Origin: Actinomycetes bacterium
GTDB taxonomy: Bacteria > Actinomycetota > Actinomycetes > Mycobacteriales > Mycobacteriaceae
Assembly (NCBI GenBank): GCA_023461275.1
Contig: JAEYMI010000035.1
Coordinates: 27,930-91,929 of the forward strand
DNA length: 64,000 nucleotides
Reading direction: 5' to 3'
In this document: piece after piece, positions 40,856 to 53,127 of the stretch
Position numbering within the stretch: position 1 is the first letter of the stretch
How the letters are laid out: each line of letters begins with the position of its first letter
The notes under the pieces: generated by a model
What the model was told of the DNA's origin: nothing
What the model saw: only the letters and a program-made list of their open reading frames with translations
The model's database searches: none
Program-made: the position numbers and the translations under genes

Positions 40856-42353
40856 CGGTGTCTCCTGGTTGATCCACATTGCCCGCGGTACGCGTCAGTC
40901 GGCCGTCTTCGAAGGATTCGACCGGCCAGTCCGCGAGGGTCGTGATGAACATCTGACGAACCTCCTCGGCATGCTTTCCGATGCCATCGGCGGTCCACAG
41001 CGAGGTGTCGATCGGCGCCAGCACCTTGACCTCGACCGTGCCCGGTGTGATCAATTGCGAACCGCGCCACATCAATTCGCCGGTGTTGCGCAGTACGATT
41101 GGGACCACCGGCACCCCGGCCTGCATGGCCATGTGGAACGGCCCCTTCTTGAACGGCCCGATCCGCGGCGTCGCCGAGCGGGTGCCTTCGGGCGCGACCA
41201 CCAGCGAGTAGCCGTCGTCACGCAGCTTGGCCACCGCTGGTGCCATCTGATCGATCGCCTTGCCGGCGTCGGCGCGATCGATGAACACCAGACCAGCCGC
41301 GTCGAGGATCTGCCCGAGCAGCGGTACGTGCCGGATCTCCTCCTTCGCCACCCCGGTCGCGTCGCGGCGAATCAGGTGGATGATCACCGGCATGTCGAGT
41401 TTGGACTGGTGATTGAACACGAACACGCACGGTCGATGCGAAGTCAAATGCTCTGCGCCGTCGAGGATTTCGACGTTCACCCCGGCCAGCGCCAGCCCGA
41501 TGTCGGTGCCGTCGGTGACCGCGTTCTGCATCGCCGCGACCGGCGAGCGACCTACCAGACCACCCACCGCACCGGCGGTCGCGGCGGCGAAGAACGTCCC
41601 GTAGAAGGCACCGGTGCGAACCGCCATCTCGAGGCGGTTGCGTCTCGGGTTGCGCAGATCCAGGATCGGCCAGCCGCGCGCGGTGGCCTCGGCCCGCAGG
41701 ATGCGGCCCGGGCTCACCGCCGCCGGATGTCCGACGCTTTCCAGATACGGGATGTCCTCGTTGCCGTCGGAGTAGGCGAACGACTCGTCGAGATCCATGT
41801 CGTGCTCGTGGGCCAGCGCACGCACCGCGGCCGCCTTGCCCGGACCCCAGAGCGGACGACCGAGGACCTCCCCGGTGAGGACACCGTCGATCACTTCCAC
41901 ATCGGTGGCGAGTGCGTGATCGGCCTCGATCTCCCTGGCGATCGGCTCGATCTGGAATCGGGTGGCCGACGATGCGATGACGATCCGGTGGCCCATCTCC
42001 CGATGCGCCCGCAGGATCTGCCACATCTGCGGCCGCAGCTTCGACGCCGTCTCGTGCTTGAACAGGCTCTCCCCCATCGCCAGCATCTCGTCGTAGGTCT
42101 TACCCGCGAACGTCGGCCTGGTGGCGTCGAGAACGGCGGCGAAGTCCTGTTCGGATTCGACGCCACGCAGTCCGATCAGCGCGAAGTCGGCCACCTCACC
42201 GAGCCCGAATTCCATGCTGCGGATGCGGGCACCGAAGATCGCGGTGGCCGAGAAGCCGTCGATCAGCGTCCCGTCGTAGTCGAAGAACGCACCGATGTGT
42301 TTGCCGCGGGGCGCCGAACGGATCGCCGCCATCCGCTCGGTGAACGGGCTCAT
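40848..42353 (-). CDS. plsC: Bifunctional HAD-IB hydrolase / 1-acylglycerol-3-phosphate acyltransferase
   Basis: 501 residues with two domains. Residues 1-240 are a HAD-IB (SerB-like) phosphatase: FFDYDGTLIDGFS (Asp25, Asp27), VIASSATRFQIEP, YSDGNEDIPYLESVG. The C-terminal half is a PlsC acyltransferase: FVFNHQSKLDMPV (the NHx4D motif) and VVAPEGTRSATPRIGPFKKG. A hydrophobic stretch lies between (GTFFAAATAGAVGGLVG). Equivalent to Rv2483c. The ATG at 42353 overlaps the plsB stop (ATGA). The pairing could join acylation to lysophosphatidate with later dephosphorylation, but the HAD substrate is unknown. Confidence 0.94.
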   Translation of the reverse strand: MSPFTERMAAIRSAPRGKHIGAFFDYDGTLIDGFSATAIFGARIRSMEFGLGEVADFALIGLRGVESEQDFAAVLDATRPTFAGKTYDEMLAMGESLFKHETASKLRPQMWQILRAHREMGHRIVIASSATRFQIEPIAREIEADHALATDVEVIDGVLTGEVLGRPLWGPGKAAAVRALAHEHDMDLDESFAYSDGNEDIPYLESVGHPAAVSPGRILRAEATARGWPILDLRNPRRNRLEMAVRTGAFYGTFFAAATAGAVGGLVGRSPVAAMQNAVTDGTDIGLALAGVNVEILDGAEHLTSHRPCVFVFNHQSKLDMPVIIHLIRRDATGVAKEEIRHVPLLGQILDAAGLVFIDRADAGKAIDQMAPAVAKLRDDGYSLVVAPEGTRSATPRIGPFKKGPFHMAMQAGVPVVPIVLRNTGELMWRGSQLITPGTVEVKVLAPIDTSLWTADGIGKHAEEVRQMFITTLADWPVESFEDGRLTRTAGNVDQPGDTDE

Positions 42354-44635
42354 GCCTGCGCCCCCTGACCCTGCGCGGCATGCCCGGCGGGCCGGTAGGA
42401 GTGCGCACCGCGATGGTCGGCCTCGATCTCGGCGATGCGGGCCAGGCGCGCACGCATCTGGTCGATCTCGTCGAGCCACGCCTGCCGTCCGGCACGCAGT
42501 CGGTCCCGGTCGCCATCGGCGTCGATCAATCCGCGGTTCTCGGCCAGTCCGTAGGCGGCGTCGTAGAGTTCGGTCGACACCGAATCCCGGCTACGCACCA
42601 CACCCTGCATCCACAGCTGGGTGCCCAGGCCGAGGCAGTCCTCCATCACGTTCGCTTTCGCCATCTCCTTGGTGCCCAACGCGACCAGACAACGCGCGAC
42701 CACCAGTTGGGCGTCGAAGAAGGGTTGCAGGGTGCGTCGGGCGAACAGCGCACCCGACGTCGCCCGGAAGGTGTCCTCGATCCACTGCGGCGTCGCGGGA
42801 ACTTCGCGCCACTCGGGGGCGATCAGGTCCATCTCGACGCCGAGGCGATGGAGGAATTCCTTCTTCACCGGAAAGAAGAACTCAAATTTCAGCAGGTCAC
42901 GGATGCGCAGCGCCTCCTCCTGAGACGCGAGCAGCCGGGCCTCGCGGTCGGGACCGGTGATGTCGCCGTCGGCCAGCGCCATCAGCCCCAATTCGACGAT
43001 GGACCGATCGACGAAGTGATGCAGCGCGCCGTTGCGGTAGTACGCCGCGATCACATGACTGTCGGGCGCGATCGACCACACGTCCTCGGTACCGCCGTCG
43101 AACAGCGTGAGGACACCGGCCCGGGTGAGCTCCTGCAGCGTTGTCTGCAGTCCGAGTCCCCGGCACAGGGCAGGGTCCGGCCCGGGCAGGCCCCGTCGGT
43201 CGATGTAGTCCAGCAGCGGCTCGAGGATCTCCTCGATCTCGGCGGCGGTGTAGGCACGCGCCCACGCGCCGAGCATCGCGAACCCGGCCAGCGAGGTCGC
43301 CGAAATCGGTGTGGCGGAATTGATCTCGTCCATCACCCGGAAGGCGATCTTGTCCAGCTTCGCCGGATTGTCACCTTCGGCGGCGATGGCCTCACGCAAC
43401 GAGAACGGCTCACCGAACCGCACTCGCGCCTGACCGAGATAGGTTCGTTGCGCCTTGGCGTACTTCAGCAGCCAGGTAATGTCCTCTGGCTTCTTCTTTC
43501 CGCCCGCGGATTCCTTTGCCATCGAGGCGATTTCGTGAAGTTGGTCGTAAACGATCGAGGTCGGGACCACCATCATGTCAGCGCCCTCGCGTTGTTCGAT
43601 GGCATCCACGACGTAGTTGAGCAAGCCCAGTTTGGGTGGCCGCAGCTTGCCGGTCCGACTCCGGCCGCCCTCGATGTACCACTCCAGGTTGAACCGCTTC
43701 TCGACGATGAACGACAGGTACGACCGCATGGCGAACTTGTAGATCGGATCGTCGCCGAACTTGCGACGGATGAAGATCACGCCGGACCGGCGGGCCACCG
43801 CCGCGATCGGCCACAGCGCCAGGTTGATGCCGCCGAGCACCAGATTGCGCGGGAAGTCATGGCGGCGAAGGGCTTCCGACAACACCAAGGTGTCGACGTA
43901 GGACCGGTGCGACGGCAGGAAGATCAACCCGTGGGTCTTGTTCAACCGCCGTAGGTCGTCCATGGTGTCGGTGTCCACCGAGACCGTCCAGGTGCGCTCA
44001 TACAGGTTGCCGAAAGTGGTGGAGAAGACGTCGTCCATCAGCCTGCTCTGGGTGGCCACGAAGCCCGACATCTTCTCGGTGGCCTCCTTGGCCACCTCGG
44101 CCTTGGGGCGGCCCAGTTCGGCAGCGAGCTTGTCCACGTCGGACTGAAAGCGCGCCGACGAACCGATCTGCTCGGCCACCAGCCGGGGCACCTTGTAGCG
44201 GTCCCCGATCAGCTGACGCTCGGCTCGTTCGGCTGTCAGCGCGGCCTGCATCGCCACGAACGCACCGAAGTCCTCGCCGGCGGCCGACGACTGGTCGTGG
44301 CGGACCTGAAGGTCGGCGACGGTGGCCGGCTCCCCCTCGGCGACGCGGACGCGGTCGGGTGAGCGTTTCCGGATTGACGCCTGCCGGAAAGCCGGTGGCC
44401 GTCGCGGATTGGACAAGACCAGCAAGTCCGCCATGGACACCCGCCGCTCACCCTTGCGCACCGGCGGCAGCCAGACCACCCGTGCGGGGATGAGTTTGAC
44501 GTCCGGATCAAGTCCGGACGGATCAACCTCGCCGAGGGTGTGCACCTCGGCATCGGGATGAGTGGTGGCAGCCCATTGCTCCACCACTTCGCGCTCACAC
44601 CTGGTGCGAACCTCGGCCAACACGATCGACGCCAT
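42350..44635 (-). CDS. plsB: Glycerol-3-phosphate 1-O-acyltransferase
   Basis: PlsB performs the first acylation of glycerol-3-phosphate. 761 residues with the acyltransferase motifs FLPSHRSYVDTLVL (HX4D), GGINLALWPIAAVARRSGVIFIRR, EWYIEGGRSRTGKLRPPKLGLL and VPTSIVYDQLHEI; the N-terminal WLPPVRKGERR and long C-terminal domain match PlsB2 (Rv2482c). The ATG at 44635 has a GGGAGGG ribosome site 6 nt upstream and is preferred to a GTG at 44695. First gene of plsB-plsC-WS/DGAT, all with overlapping ends, and divergent from fumA. Confidence 0.96.
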   Translation of the reverse strand: MASIVLAEVRTRCEREVVEQWAATTHPDAEVHTLGEVDPSGLDPDVKLIPARVVWLPPVRKGERRVSMADLLVLSNPRRPPAFRQASIRKRSPDRVRVAEGEPATVADLQVRHDQSSAAGEDFGAFVAMQAALTAERAERQLIGDRYKVPRLVAEQIGSSARFQSDVDKLAAELGRPKAEVAKEATEKMSGFVATQSRLMDDVFSTTFGNLYERTWTVSVDTDTMDDLRRLNKTHGLIFLPSHRSYVDTLVLSEALRRHDFPRNLVLGGINLALWPIAAVARRSGVIFIRRKFGDDPIYKFAMRSYLSFIVEKRFNLEWYIEGGRSRTGKLRPPKLGLLNYVVDAIEQREGADMMVVPTSIVYDQLHEIASMAKESAGGKKKPEDITWLLKYAKAQRTYLGQARVRFGEPFSLREAIAAEGDNPAKLDKIAFRVMDEINSATPISATSLAGFAMLGAWARAYTAAEIEEILEPLLDYIDRRGLPGPDPALCRGLGLQTTLQELTRAGVLTLFDGGTEDVWSIAPDSHVIAAYYRNGALHHFVDRSIVELGLMALADGDITGPDREARLLASQEEALRIRDLLKFEFFFPVKKEFLHRLGVEMDLIAPEWREVPATPQWIEDTFRATSGALFARRTLQPFFDAQLVVARCLVALGTKEMAKANVMEDCLGLGTQLWMQGVVRSRDSVSTELYDAAYGLAENRGLIDADGDRDRLRAGRQAWLDEIDQMRARLARIAEIEADHRGAHSYRPAGHAAQGQGAQA

Positions 44636-44774
44636 GTCGCGCCCTCCCAACAGATTCGACGGGGTCACAGAAGTCGTCCCCCTGTGACCTATCACACACT
44701 ACGTGGCGGTCGTTGTCGACTCAGGGGGACCGTCGGCAACCGCTCCGCACACCAGGGCAGATACGATTCATCGG

Positions 44775-46475
<1,701 letters not shown>

Positions 46476-46498
46476 GCGGAGTTCCGTCGTCGACTCTG

Positions 46499-46539
46499 TG
46501 CCGTAGATCGGTGCCAGTATGTTGCAGCGATCTACGGCA
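46499..46539. repeat. Palindromic element, copy A
   Basis: TGCCGTAGATC (46499-46509) and its exact complement GATCTACGGCA (46529-46539) flank a 19-nt centre. The TAG stop of the DUF559 pseudogene lies within the right arm. A very similar element is at 47489-47528; aligned over 40 nt, 31 positions agree, including parts of the centre. It could be an operator, a terminator between converging genes or the edge of a mobile unit. Confidence 0.8.
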
Positions 46540-47380
46540 TTGCCGGACACGACGGGCACGTGGTCACCGAACCAGGCCACCCATGTCGCCGCAGCACCTC
46601 GCCGACCTTGTCCGCCGTCGTGCATGGGCGGTCGAACACCTGGCCCCACCCCAACCGCAGCGTCGTCCTCGACGCACCCACCGCAGCATCGAGATCGGTG
46701 TTCGAGATCCCGATCGCGTGCTGCCGCACCGTCGTGGCCCAACCGGCCGTCGAGTTCGACCACCACATTGCACGCCGGATAGTCGACATCACGGAATCCT
46801 CTCCGCCCCGAGGTAGTCGGCGCCTGGCGGGACGGCACCGGAAGTCCATGTGCCTGTTCAACGTTCGTCAGGTATCCGTGCTCGAGTACCGAGCATGTGC
46901 CGTCGCGGATGTCGCACAGCACACCTTCGACGTCGCATCGGCAGCCATGTCGAGTACTGCATCTTCGAGCCGTACCCGAGGCGGCTGCGCGTTCCATCGC
47001 ACCGTCTCGTCGAGGTGGGATCGGTAGTGAACGACGACGCCGGAGCGTCGGGTCACCCGACGACCGCGGTCGACGACGATGTGGATCGGGTCGTCGGTCT
47101 GCGGCTGGTCCGCAATGGCCGAGGTGTGGCTCAACGCCGCGGGATGGGCGTCGAGCACAGCACTCCAGGCCCGTTGCTGCCACGTCAGCGGTCCCGTGTG
47201 GTGGATGTAGACCCCTGGATAAACGATCACCCATTCACGCCGACGAACCATCCGACGGATGTATCCGGGCGGGAAACCGTGCTCGAGAATCTGCCGACGA
47301 CTGACCACGCCGTCTTGGACGCTGAGCAGATCGTCGAGTCCTGCCACGTCAGGGGCAGCGTCGGGAGCTGTGACGGTCAT
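46532..47380 (-). pseudogene. Broken DUF559 / AbiEi-like gene
   Basis: The family combines an N-terminal AbiEi-type winged helix with a C-terminal DUF559 nuclease-like (Vsr-type) domain. Read leftward from the ATG at 47380, the first frame gives AGLDDLLSVQDGVVSRRQILEHGFPPGYI, GVYIHHTGPLTWQQRAW and LEDAVLDMAADATS, then runs to a stop at 46868. The homologous continuation (GVLCDIRDGTCSVLEHGYLT; VVVELDGRLGHD; ARDRDLE) is in another frame from about 46935, and the end (DLDAAVGAS; LRLGWGQVFDRPC; ADKVGEVLRRHGW) returns to the first frame near 46700. A segment of some 45 codons seems missing at the first shift. The gene is between two palindromes and between two fumarase genes. Confidence 0.8.
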
Positions 47381-47488
47381 GGTCAGCAAGTGTGATCGAC
47401 GAAAGGGCCGCTGCGACCGCCGTGGACGTTCTGTGTATAAAGCGGTTTCAGTGTCCACAAGCCAACGTCGAGCGCGCCCTCCCACAAC

Positions 47489-47528
47489 GCCGTAGATCCG
47501 TGCACGGATATGACCGCGATCTATGGCA
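47489..47528. repeat. Palindromic element, copy B
   Basis: GCCGTAGATC (47489-47498) and GATCTATGGC (47518-47527), 9 of 10 arm positions complementary, around a 19-nt centre. It is 109-148 nt upstream of the DUF559 pseudogene start and about 70 nt upstream of fumC. Same length, arms and centre spacing as copy A at 46499-46539; together they bound about 1.03 kb that holds nothing but the pseudogene. Confidence 0.8.
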
Positions 47529-47593
47529 CTCCGCCTCGGAGTAGCGTGGAGTAAGGATGACCTAACGCCTACGTAGCCGGAGGAACACCGACC

Positions 47594-48990
<1,397 letters not shown>

Positions 48991-48994
<4 letters not shown>

Positions 48995-49614
48995 ACGCGC
49001 CACGCTGGCTGACCGACACCTCTCCCGGCCACAGCGAGCGCTACATCGAGCGGTTTCGCCGGATGGCCGAAGACGGCGCCGACCTCGTCGGCGAGGCCCG
49101 GCTTCTCGACGCGATGGTGGGCCGCGGGAGTCTGTTACTCGACGCCGGATGCGGGCCCGGTCGTCTCGGCGGCTACCTGCATTCGGTGGGTCACCAGGTG
49201 TATGGCGTCGACGTGGACCCGGTATTGATCGCGGCAGCTGAGGCCGATCACCCCGGGCCACGTTGGCGGACAGGTGATCTCACCGAGTTGGATCTCCGTG
49301 ACGATGCCGGCGAACGCCTCACCTTCGACGGCATCATCTGTGCCGGGAACGTGATGGTCTTCCTCGCCGAGGGCACCGAGGCAGTGGTCTTGGGCCGACT
49401 GGCCGACCATCTCGCCGACGACGGAGTACTGCTTGTCGGATTCCACACCGACCGAGAGCTCTCCATCGCCGATTTCGACGTTGCGGTCGATCAAGCGGGA
49501 CTTCGCCGCGACCACCGTTTCGCCACGTGGGATCTGCATCCGTGGCACGATGATGCCGACTTCGTGGTGACCGTGCTACGGAAGGGAAGGCCACGGAAGG
49601 AAATTCAGTCATGA
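48991..49614 (+). CDS. Class I SAM-dependent methyltransferase
   Basis: 207 residues with the Rossmann SAM-binding fold: LLLDAGCGPGRLGGYL (motif I, about 48-63), VYGVDVDPVLIAAAEAD (motif II acid), FDGIICAGNVMVFL and VLLVGFHTDREL. The GTG at 48991 overlaps the fumC stop (GTGA) and its own stop overlaps the PIG-L gene (ATGA), so fumC, this gene and PIG-L form one unit. The substrate is unknown. Confidence 0.88.
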
Positions 49615-50309
49615 CGCACCTGCACGACTTTCCCGACGACTGGCAGACCGGCCTCGTATTGGTCGCTCATCCCGACGACCCGGAGTACGGCATGGCGGCC
49701 GCGGTCGCGAAGTGGACCTCGCAGGGCAAACGGGTGGTCTACGCCTTGGCGTCGAGCGGCGAGGTGGGTATCGAAGGGCTGGACCCGGCCGTCGCCGGAC
49801 CGTTGCGCGAGGACGAGCAACGGGCGTCGGCCGCGGTCGTCGGGGTCGACGAGGTGGAGTTCTGGGGCTTCCCCGACAGTGGAATCCGCAACACCCCCGC
49901 CTTGCGCGCGAAGGTCACCGAGACCATTGAACGTATTGCGCCGCAGGCGATTCTATCGCTCTACGGCGGCCCGGAGTGGGCGCCTGGTCAGCCGAATCAG
50001 TCCGACCACATGGAGTTCGCCGCGGCCGTGCTCGACGCATACGATGCCCTGCCGTCCGCCGCCCAGCCGGCGTGGCTGTTCGAAAATGGCCCTCGGGCAA
50101 CGCATGCGGTGCCCGTCGACGACGAAATCGACCTCGCGGTGCGATCCCTGGCTGAACACGAACGGTATCTTTCGGTCCTTGATCCCGATACTCCGGTCGT
50201 CGAACAGGCTCGCCGGCAGGTGGATTCGACAACCGGACCGCGCGACGACTTCGATGGTCGCCGCGCGGTCGGGTTCGAGTTGAAACGTCGGCAGGTCAGC
50301 GGCCAGTGA
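49611..50309 (+). CDS. PIG-L family N-deacetylase
   Basis: A zinc-dependent deacetylase of 232 residues related to LmbE/MshB, acting on N-acetylglucosamine-type substrates. The zinc motif LVAHPDDPEYGMAAA (His20, Asp23) and the second His in QPNQSDHMEFAAAVLDA are present, along with ASSGEVGIEG and EDEQRASAAVVGV. MshB and Mca have longer sequences, so this is a third type of unknown substrate. The ATG overlaps the methyltransferase stop. Its 3' end overlaps the convergent permease gene by 14 nt. Confidence 0.88.
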   Translation: MTHLHDFPDDWQTGLVLVAHPDDPEYGMAAAVAKWTSQGKRVVYALASSGEVGIEGLDPAVAGPLREDEQRASAAVVGVDEVEFWGFPDSGIRNTPALRAKVTETIERIAPQAILSLYGGPEWAPGQPNQSDHMEFAAAVLDAYDALPSAAQPAWLFENGPRATHAVPVDDEIDLAVRSLAEHERYLSVLDPDTPVVEQARRQVDSTTGPRDDFDGRRAVGFELKRRQVSGQ

Positions 50310-51807
50310 CCGGCTCGGCGTCGAGGGTCTGGCGAATTCCGAGATCTGCCAGACGTTGCTGCTCTTCGGTCGACAATGTCTGGATAGTGCCCACCCTGGC
50401 CGCGACCTCGGGTCGGGTGGCCCGCAAGTAGCCGTACCACGCGACACCCGCACCCAGGATGGCCAGATAGACGAACGGCAGGATGTTGAACGGGAACTTG
50501 GGTACCGGGTACAGGTTGTTGACGATCACGTAGCCCAACGCGAGGACGGCCAGACCCGACACCACCGCCCGTAGCGGCGTCAGCGCCTTGATCCGGTACA
50601 GCCAGATCGGCGTGGCGATGACGACGAGCAGATAGCTGACCAGGAAGCCCCAGTTGGTGACGTAACCACCGTAGACGTCGAACACCGTGCGGCCGGCCGA
50701 ACTGAACGTCGCGACGATCGAGAAGACCAGCGCGAGAACACCGACGAACGCCACCCCGACCCACGGCGTGCGGTAGGTGGGATGAACCTTGCCGAAGGCC
50801 TTCGGCAGCGCACCCTCGTGGGCGAAGGTGAAGAGCGTGCGGGCAGCCGAATTGGTGACTGCGGTGACGAAAACGATGAACGCGACCGCCACCGCAATGC
50901 TGGTCACCGGCTTCACCCACGCCACACCCGAGGAGTCGGCCAGCTGCGGAAGGATGGCCTTGTCTCCGTCGATGTCCCCGAAGTGCAGCACCTGCGGATA
51001 GGTGGCCACGATGTAGAGCACGCCGATGATCAGTACCACCCGCAGTAGGGCACGCGCGATGGATCGATGCGCGTCACGGGCTTCGGCACCCAGGGAGGCG
51101 ACACTCTCGAAGCCTGCATAGGCGCCCACCGCGGTGACCGCGGCGACGAACGTGGAACTCTCGCCGAGGTTGGACAGCTTCCATTGGTCGGTGTCGATGT
51201 GCCAGCCGTAGGAGACGTAGGCGCCGAAGATGATCACCGCGATGGAGATCAGGGCGATCACCTCGAAGACCAGCTCGTACTTGGCGGCCAGTGCCGCGCC
51301 GCGCAGCGGTAGGTAGGTGGCGACACCGACGACCAGGAACACCAGCAGAAGCCGGAACCATGAAGCGTCCGAGCCGATTCCGAGGTCGACGAGGAAGGAG
51401 TCGACGTACAGGACGCCACCCAGGGTGCCGGTCACCGAGAATCCGACGTAGCCGATCAGCAGGCTGAAGCCCGCGATGAAGGCGAAGGTCGGCCCCAGAC
51501 CGTTACCGGTGTAGGTGCCCAACGAGCCCGACGACACGGTCCGGCGCGCCTGGAAGCCGATGGTGGTGGCGATCAGCACCACGATCACCAGGCCGATGAT
51601 CGCCGCCCACGCCGCCCCTTTTCCTGCCGCGGTGAACAGCGAGAACGGCACGATGGCGATGGCCACGCTCGGTGCCGCGGCCGCCAGCCCCTGGGCGAAT
51701 ACTTCCCACGAGCCCAACGCATTTCGTTTGAGTCCGGTGTCGGTTGCCTCGGGAGTCGGCGCGGGGGCGGTCCCGGACTGTGCCGGTGATGTCGCCTCGG
51801 TTGTCAT
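50296..51807 (-). CDS. APC-superfamily amino acid permease
   Basis: An inner-membrane transporter of 503 residues with 12-14 hydrophobic segments: GSWEVFAQGLAAAAPSVAIAIVP (first helix with the unwound Gly-rich site), GSLGTYTGNGLGPTFAFIAGF, VTAVGAYAGFESVASLGAEARDAHRSIARALL and NSAARTLFTFAHEGALPKAFGKVHPTYRTP, all characteristic of APC/YhdG-type carriers. The ATG at 51807 is chosen over a TTG two codons earlier. The N-terminal 30 residues are Thr/Pro/Ala-rich. Substrate unknown. It could serve the metabolic genes to its right, but has its own 99-bp upstream region. Confidence 0.88.
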   Translation of the reverse strand: MTTEATSPAQSGTAPAPTPEATDTGLKRNALGSWEVFAQGLAAAAPSVAIAIVPFSLFTAAGKGAAWAAIIGLVIVVLIATTIGFQARRTVSSGSLGTYTGNGLGPTFAFIAGFSLLIGYVGFSVTGTLGGVLYVDSFLVDLGIGSDASWFRLLLVFLVVGVATYLPLRGAALAAKYELVFEVIALISIAVIIFGAYVSYGWHIDTDQWKLSNLGESSTFVAAVTAVGAYAGFESVASLGAEARDAHRSIARALLRVVLIIGVLYIVATYPQVLHFGDIDGDKAILPQLADSSGVAWVKPVTSIAVAVAFIVFVTAVTNSAARTLFTFAHEGALPKAFGKVHPTYRTPWVGVAFVGVLALVFSIVATFSSAGRTVFDVYGGYVTNWGFLVSYLLVVIATPIWLYRIKALTPLRAVVSGLAVLALGYVIVNNLYPVPKFPFNILPFVYLAILGAGVAWYGYLRATRPEVAARVGTIQTLSTEEQQRLADLGIRQTLDAEPVTGR

Positions 51808-51906
51808 GGTCAATCCTCTCAGCCTGCCTCGTGTCAGAGGCCTATGGTGAGCTGAGTATGGGTCAGGATTGGTTGTCCGCCAGCACTTTAGCGCGTGACG
51901 GTTCTT

Positions 51907-53127
51907 TCATCTCAACGGTGCCGACGGTGCGGCGGCCGCGAGATGATCACGGAGCGTATCGGTTTCGTATTCGTGCCGGTAGAGTCCACGACGACGCAGG
52001 ATGGGTATCAGTTCGTCGGCGATCACCGCGAGGCCGTCGATCAGGGAGTCCGGCTGCAGGTTGAAGCCATCGATGGCGCCGGCCTGGAACCAATCCTCGA
52101 TGCGGTCGGCGAGTTGCTCGGGGGTTCCGACGAACCCGGCATGACCTGATCCGGTGTAGCGCGTGTGCCGAAGGTACTCCCGAACCGTCGGGTTGGTCTT
52201 ACGAATCTGCGCCACAATGGATTCACGGAAACCCACGCTGCCGGAGAAGGTTTGCAGGTCCGGCGGACCGGCCAGCACCTCGTCGGGGAACGGTGCGTCC
52301 AGATCGAGTTTGGTGGCGTCCACCCCGATGGCATGCGAGAGCCATCCGACGGCGTACCAGGACGGGCTGCGGTCATGAAGGTCGTCATTTCGCCGACGAG
52401 CCTCCTCCTCGGTGCTGCCAAGTGAGAGCAGCAGTCCGGGAAGGATTTTCACGTCGTCTGGTGAGCGTCCGTGGCCGATGGCGATACGTTTCACCAGTCG
52501 GTAGTGTTCAACGGCTTTGTCGCGAGTGAGTTCGGCGGCGAAGACACCTTGGGCGACGCGGCCGGCGAGTTGACGTCCCTGACGCGATCCACCTGCCTGG
52601 AACAACACCGGATGCGTGGTGCTGCCAGCCGAATCCCACTCTGCACGAACTGTGTCGACGAACTCAGAGGCTCGCTCGTAGCGGTTGTCGCGCTCGGGTA
52701 CGTCGGGTAGTCCGAAGTTGCGTGCGGGCGCCTGCCCTCGTGAGGTCACGATGTTCCACGCCGCACGCCCGCGCGAGAGATGGTTCAGTGTGAGCAGGCG
52801 TTCGGCGAGTTCCACCGGGTCGTTGAAGGTGGTCGACGCCGTCGACACCAGGCCGACGCGTTCGGTCACTCCGGCGACGTAGGCCCAGTTGACCGTCGGT
52901 TCGAGGTGTGCGGGGTTGGCGTCGTAGGCCGGATCACCCAGGGCCGGGACATCGGCCAGAAAGACCGCGTCCAACGTGCCGCGCTCGGCGATCTGGCCGA
53001 TCTGAGCCCAATAGTCAGGTGAGACAAAGGATTCAGCGATCAGGTCCGGGTTCTGCCACGACGCCGGGACGTAGCCCAGCACCAATGCGTTGATACCGAG
53101 TATGACGTGGCCCTCGCGTCGGGTCAT
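51907..53127 (-). CDS. NtaA/SnaA-type FMN-dependent monooxygenase, internally shortened
   Basis: A luciferase-like TIM-barrel flavin monooxygenase of the NtaA/SnaA/DszA group, which oxidises C-S, C-N or related compounds with FMNH2. 406 residues: SPDYWAQIGQIAERGTLDAVFLADV, ASTTFNDPVELAERLLTLNHLSRGRAAWNIVTS, ARNFGLPDVPERDNRYERASEFVDTV, VLFQAGGSRQGRQLAG and HAGFVGTPEQLADRIEDWFQAGAIDGF. Between EWDS and HPVLFQAG about 40 residues normally present (the insertion around HxGxxFxVxGPL) are missing in frame. The ATG at 53127 overlaps the next gene (ATGA). Activity is therefore uncertain. Confidence 0.85.
   Translation of the reverse strand: MTRREGHVILGINALVLGYVPASWQNPDLIAESFVSPDYWAQIGQIAERGTLDAVFLADVPALGDPAYDANPAHLEPTVNWAYVAGVTERVGLVSTASTTFNDPVELAERLLTLNHLSRGRAAWNIVTSRGQAPARNFGLPDVPERDNRYERASEFVDTVRAEWDSAGSTTHPVLFQAGGSRQGRQLAGRVAQGVFAAELTRDKAVEHYRLVKRIAIGHGRSPDDVKILPGLLLSLGSTEEEARRRNDDLHDRSPSWYAVGWLSHAIGVDATKLDLDAPFPDEVLAGPPDLQTFSGSVGFRESIVAQIRKTNPTVREYLRHTRYTGSGHAGFVGTPEQLADRIEDWFQAGAIDGFNLQPDSLIDGLAVIADELIPILRRRGLYRHEYETDTLRDHLAAAAPSAPLR

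Noticed and set aside
47422..47458. GTGGAC/GTCCAC inverted repeat upstream of the DUF559 pseudogene
   Set aside because: The arms are only 6 bp with a 25-nt gap, which is expected by chance in this composition.
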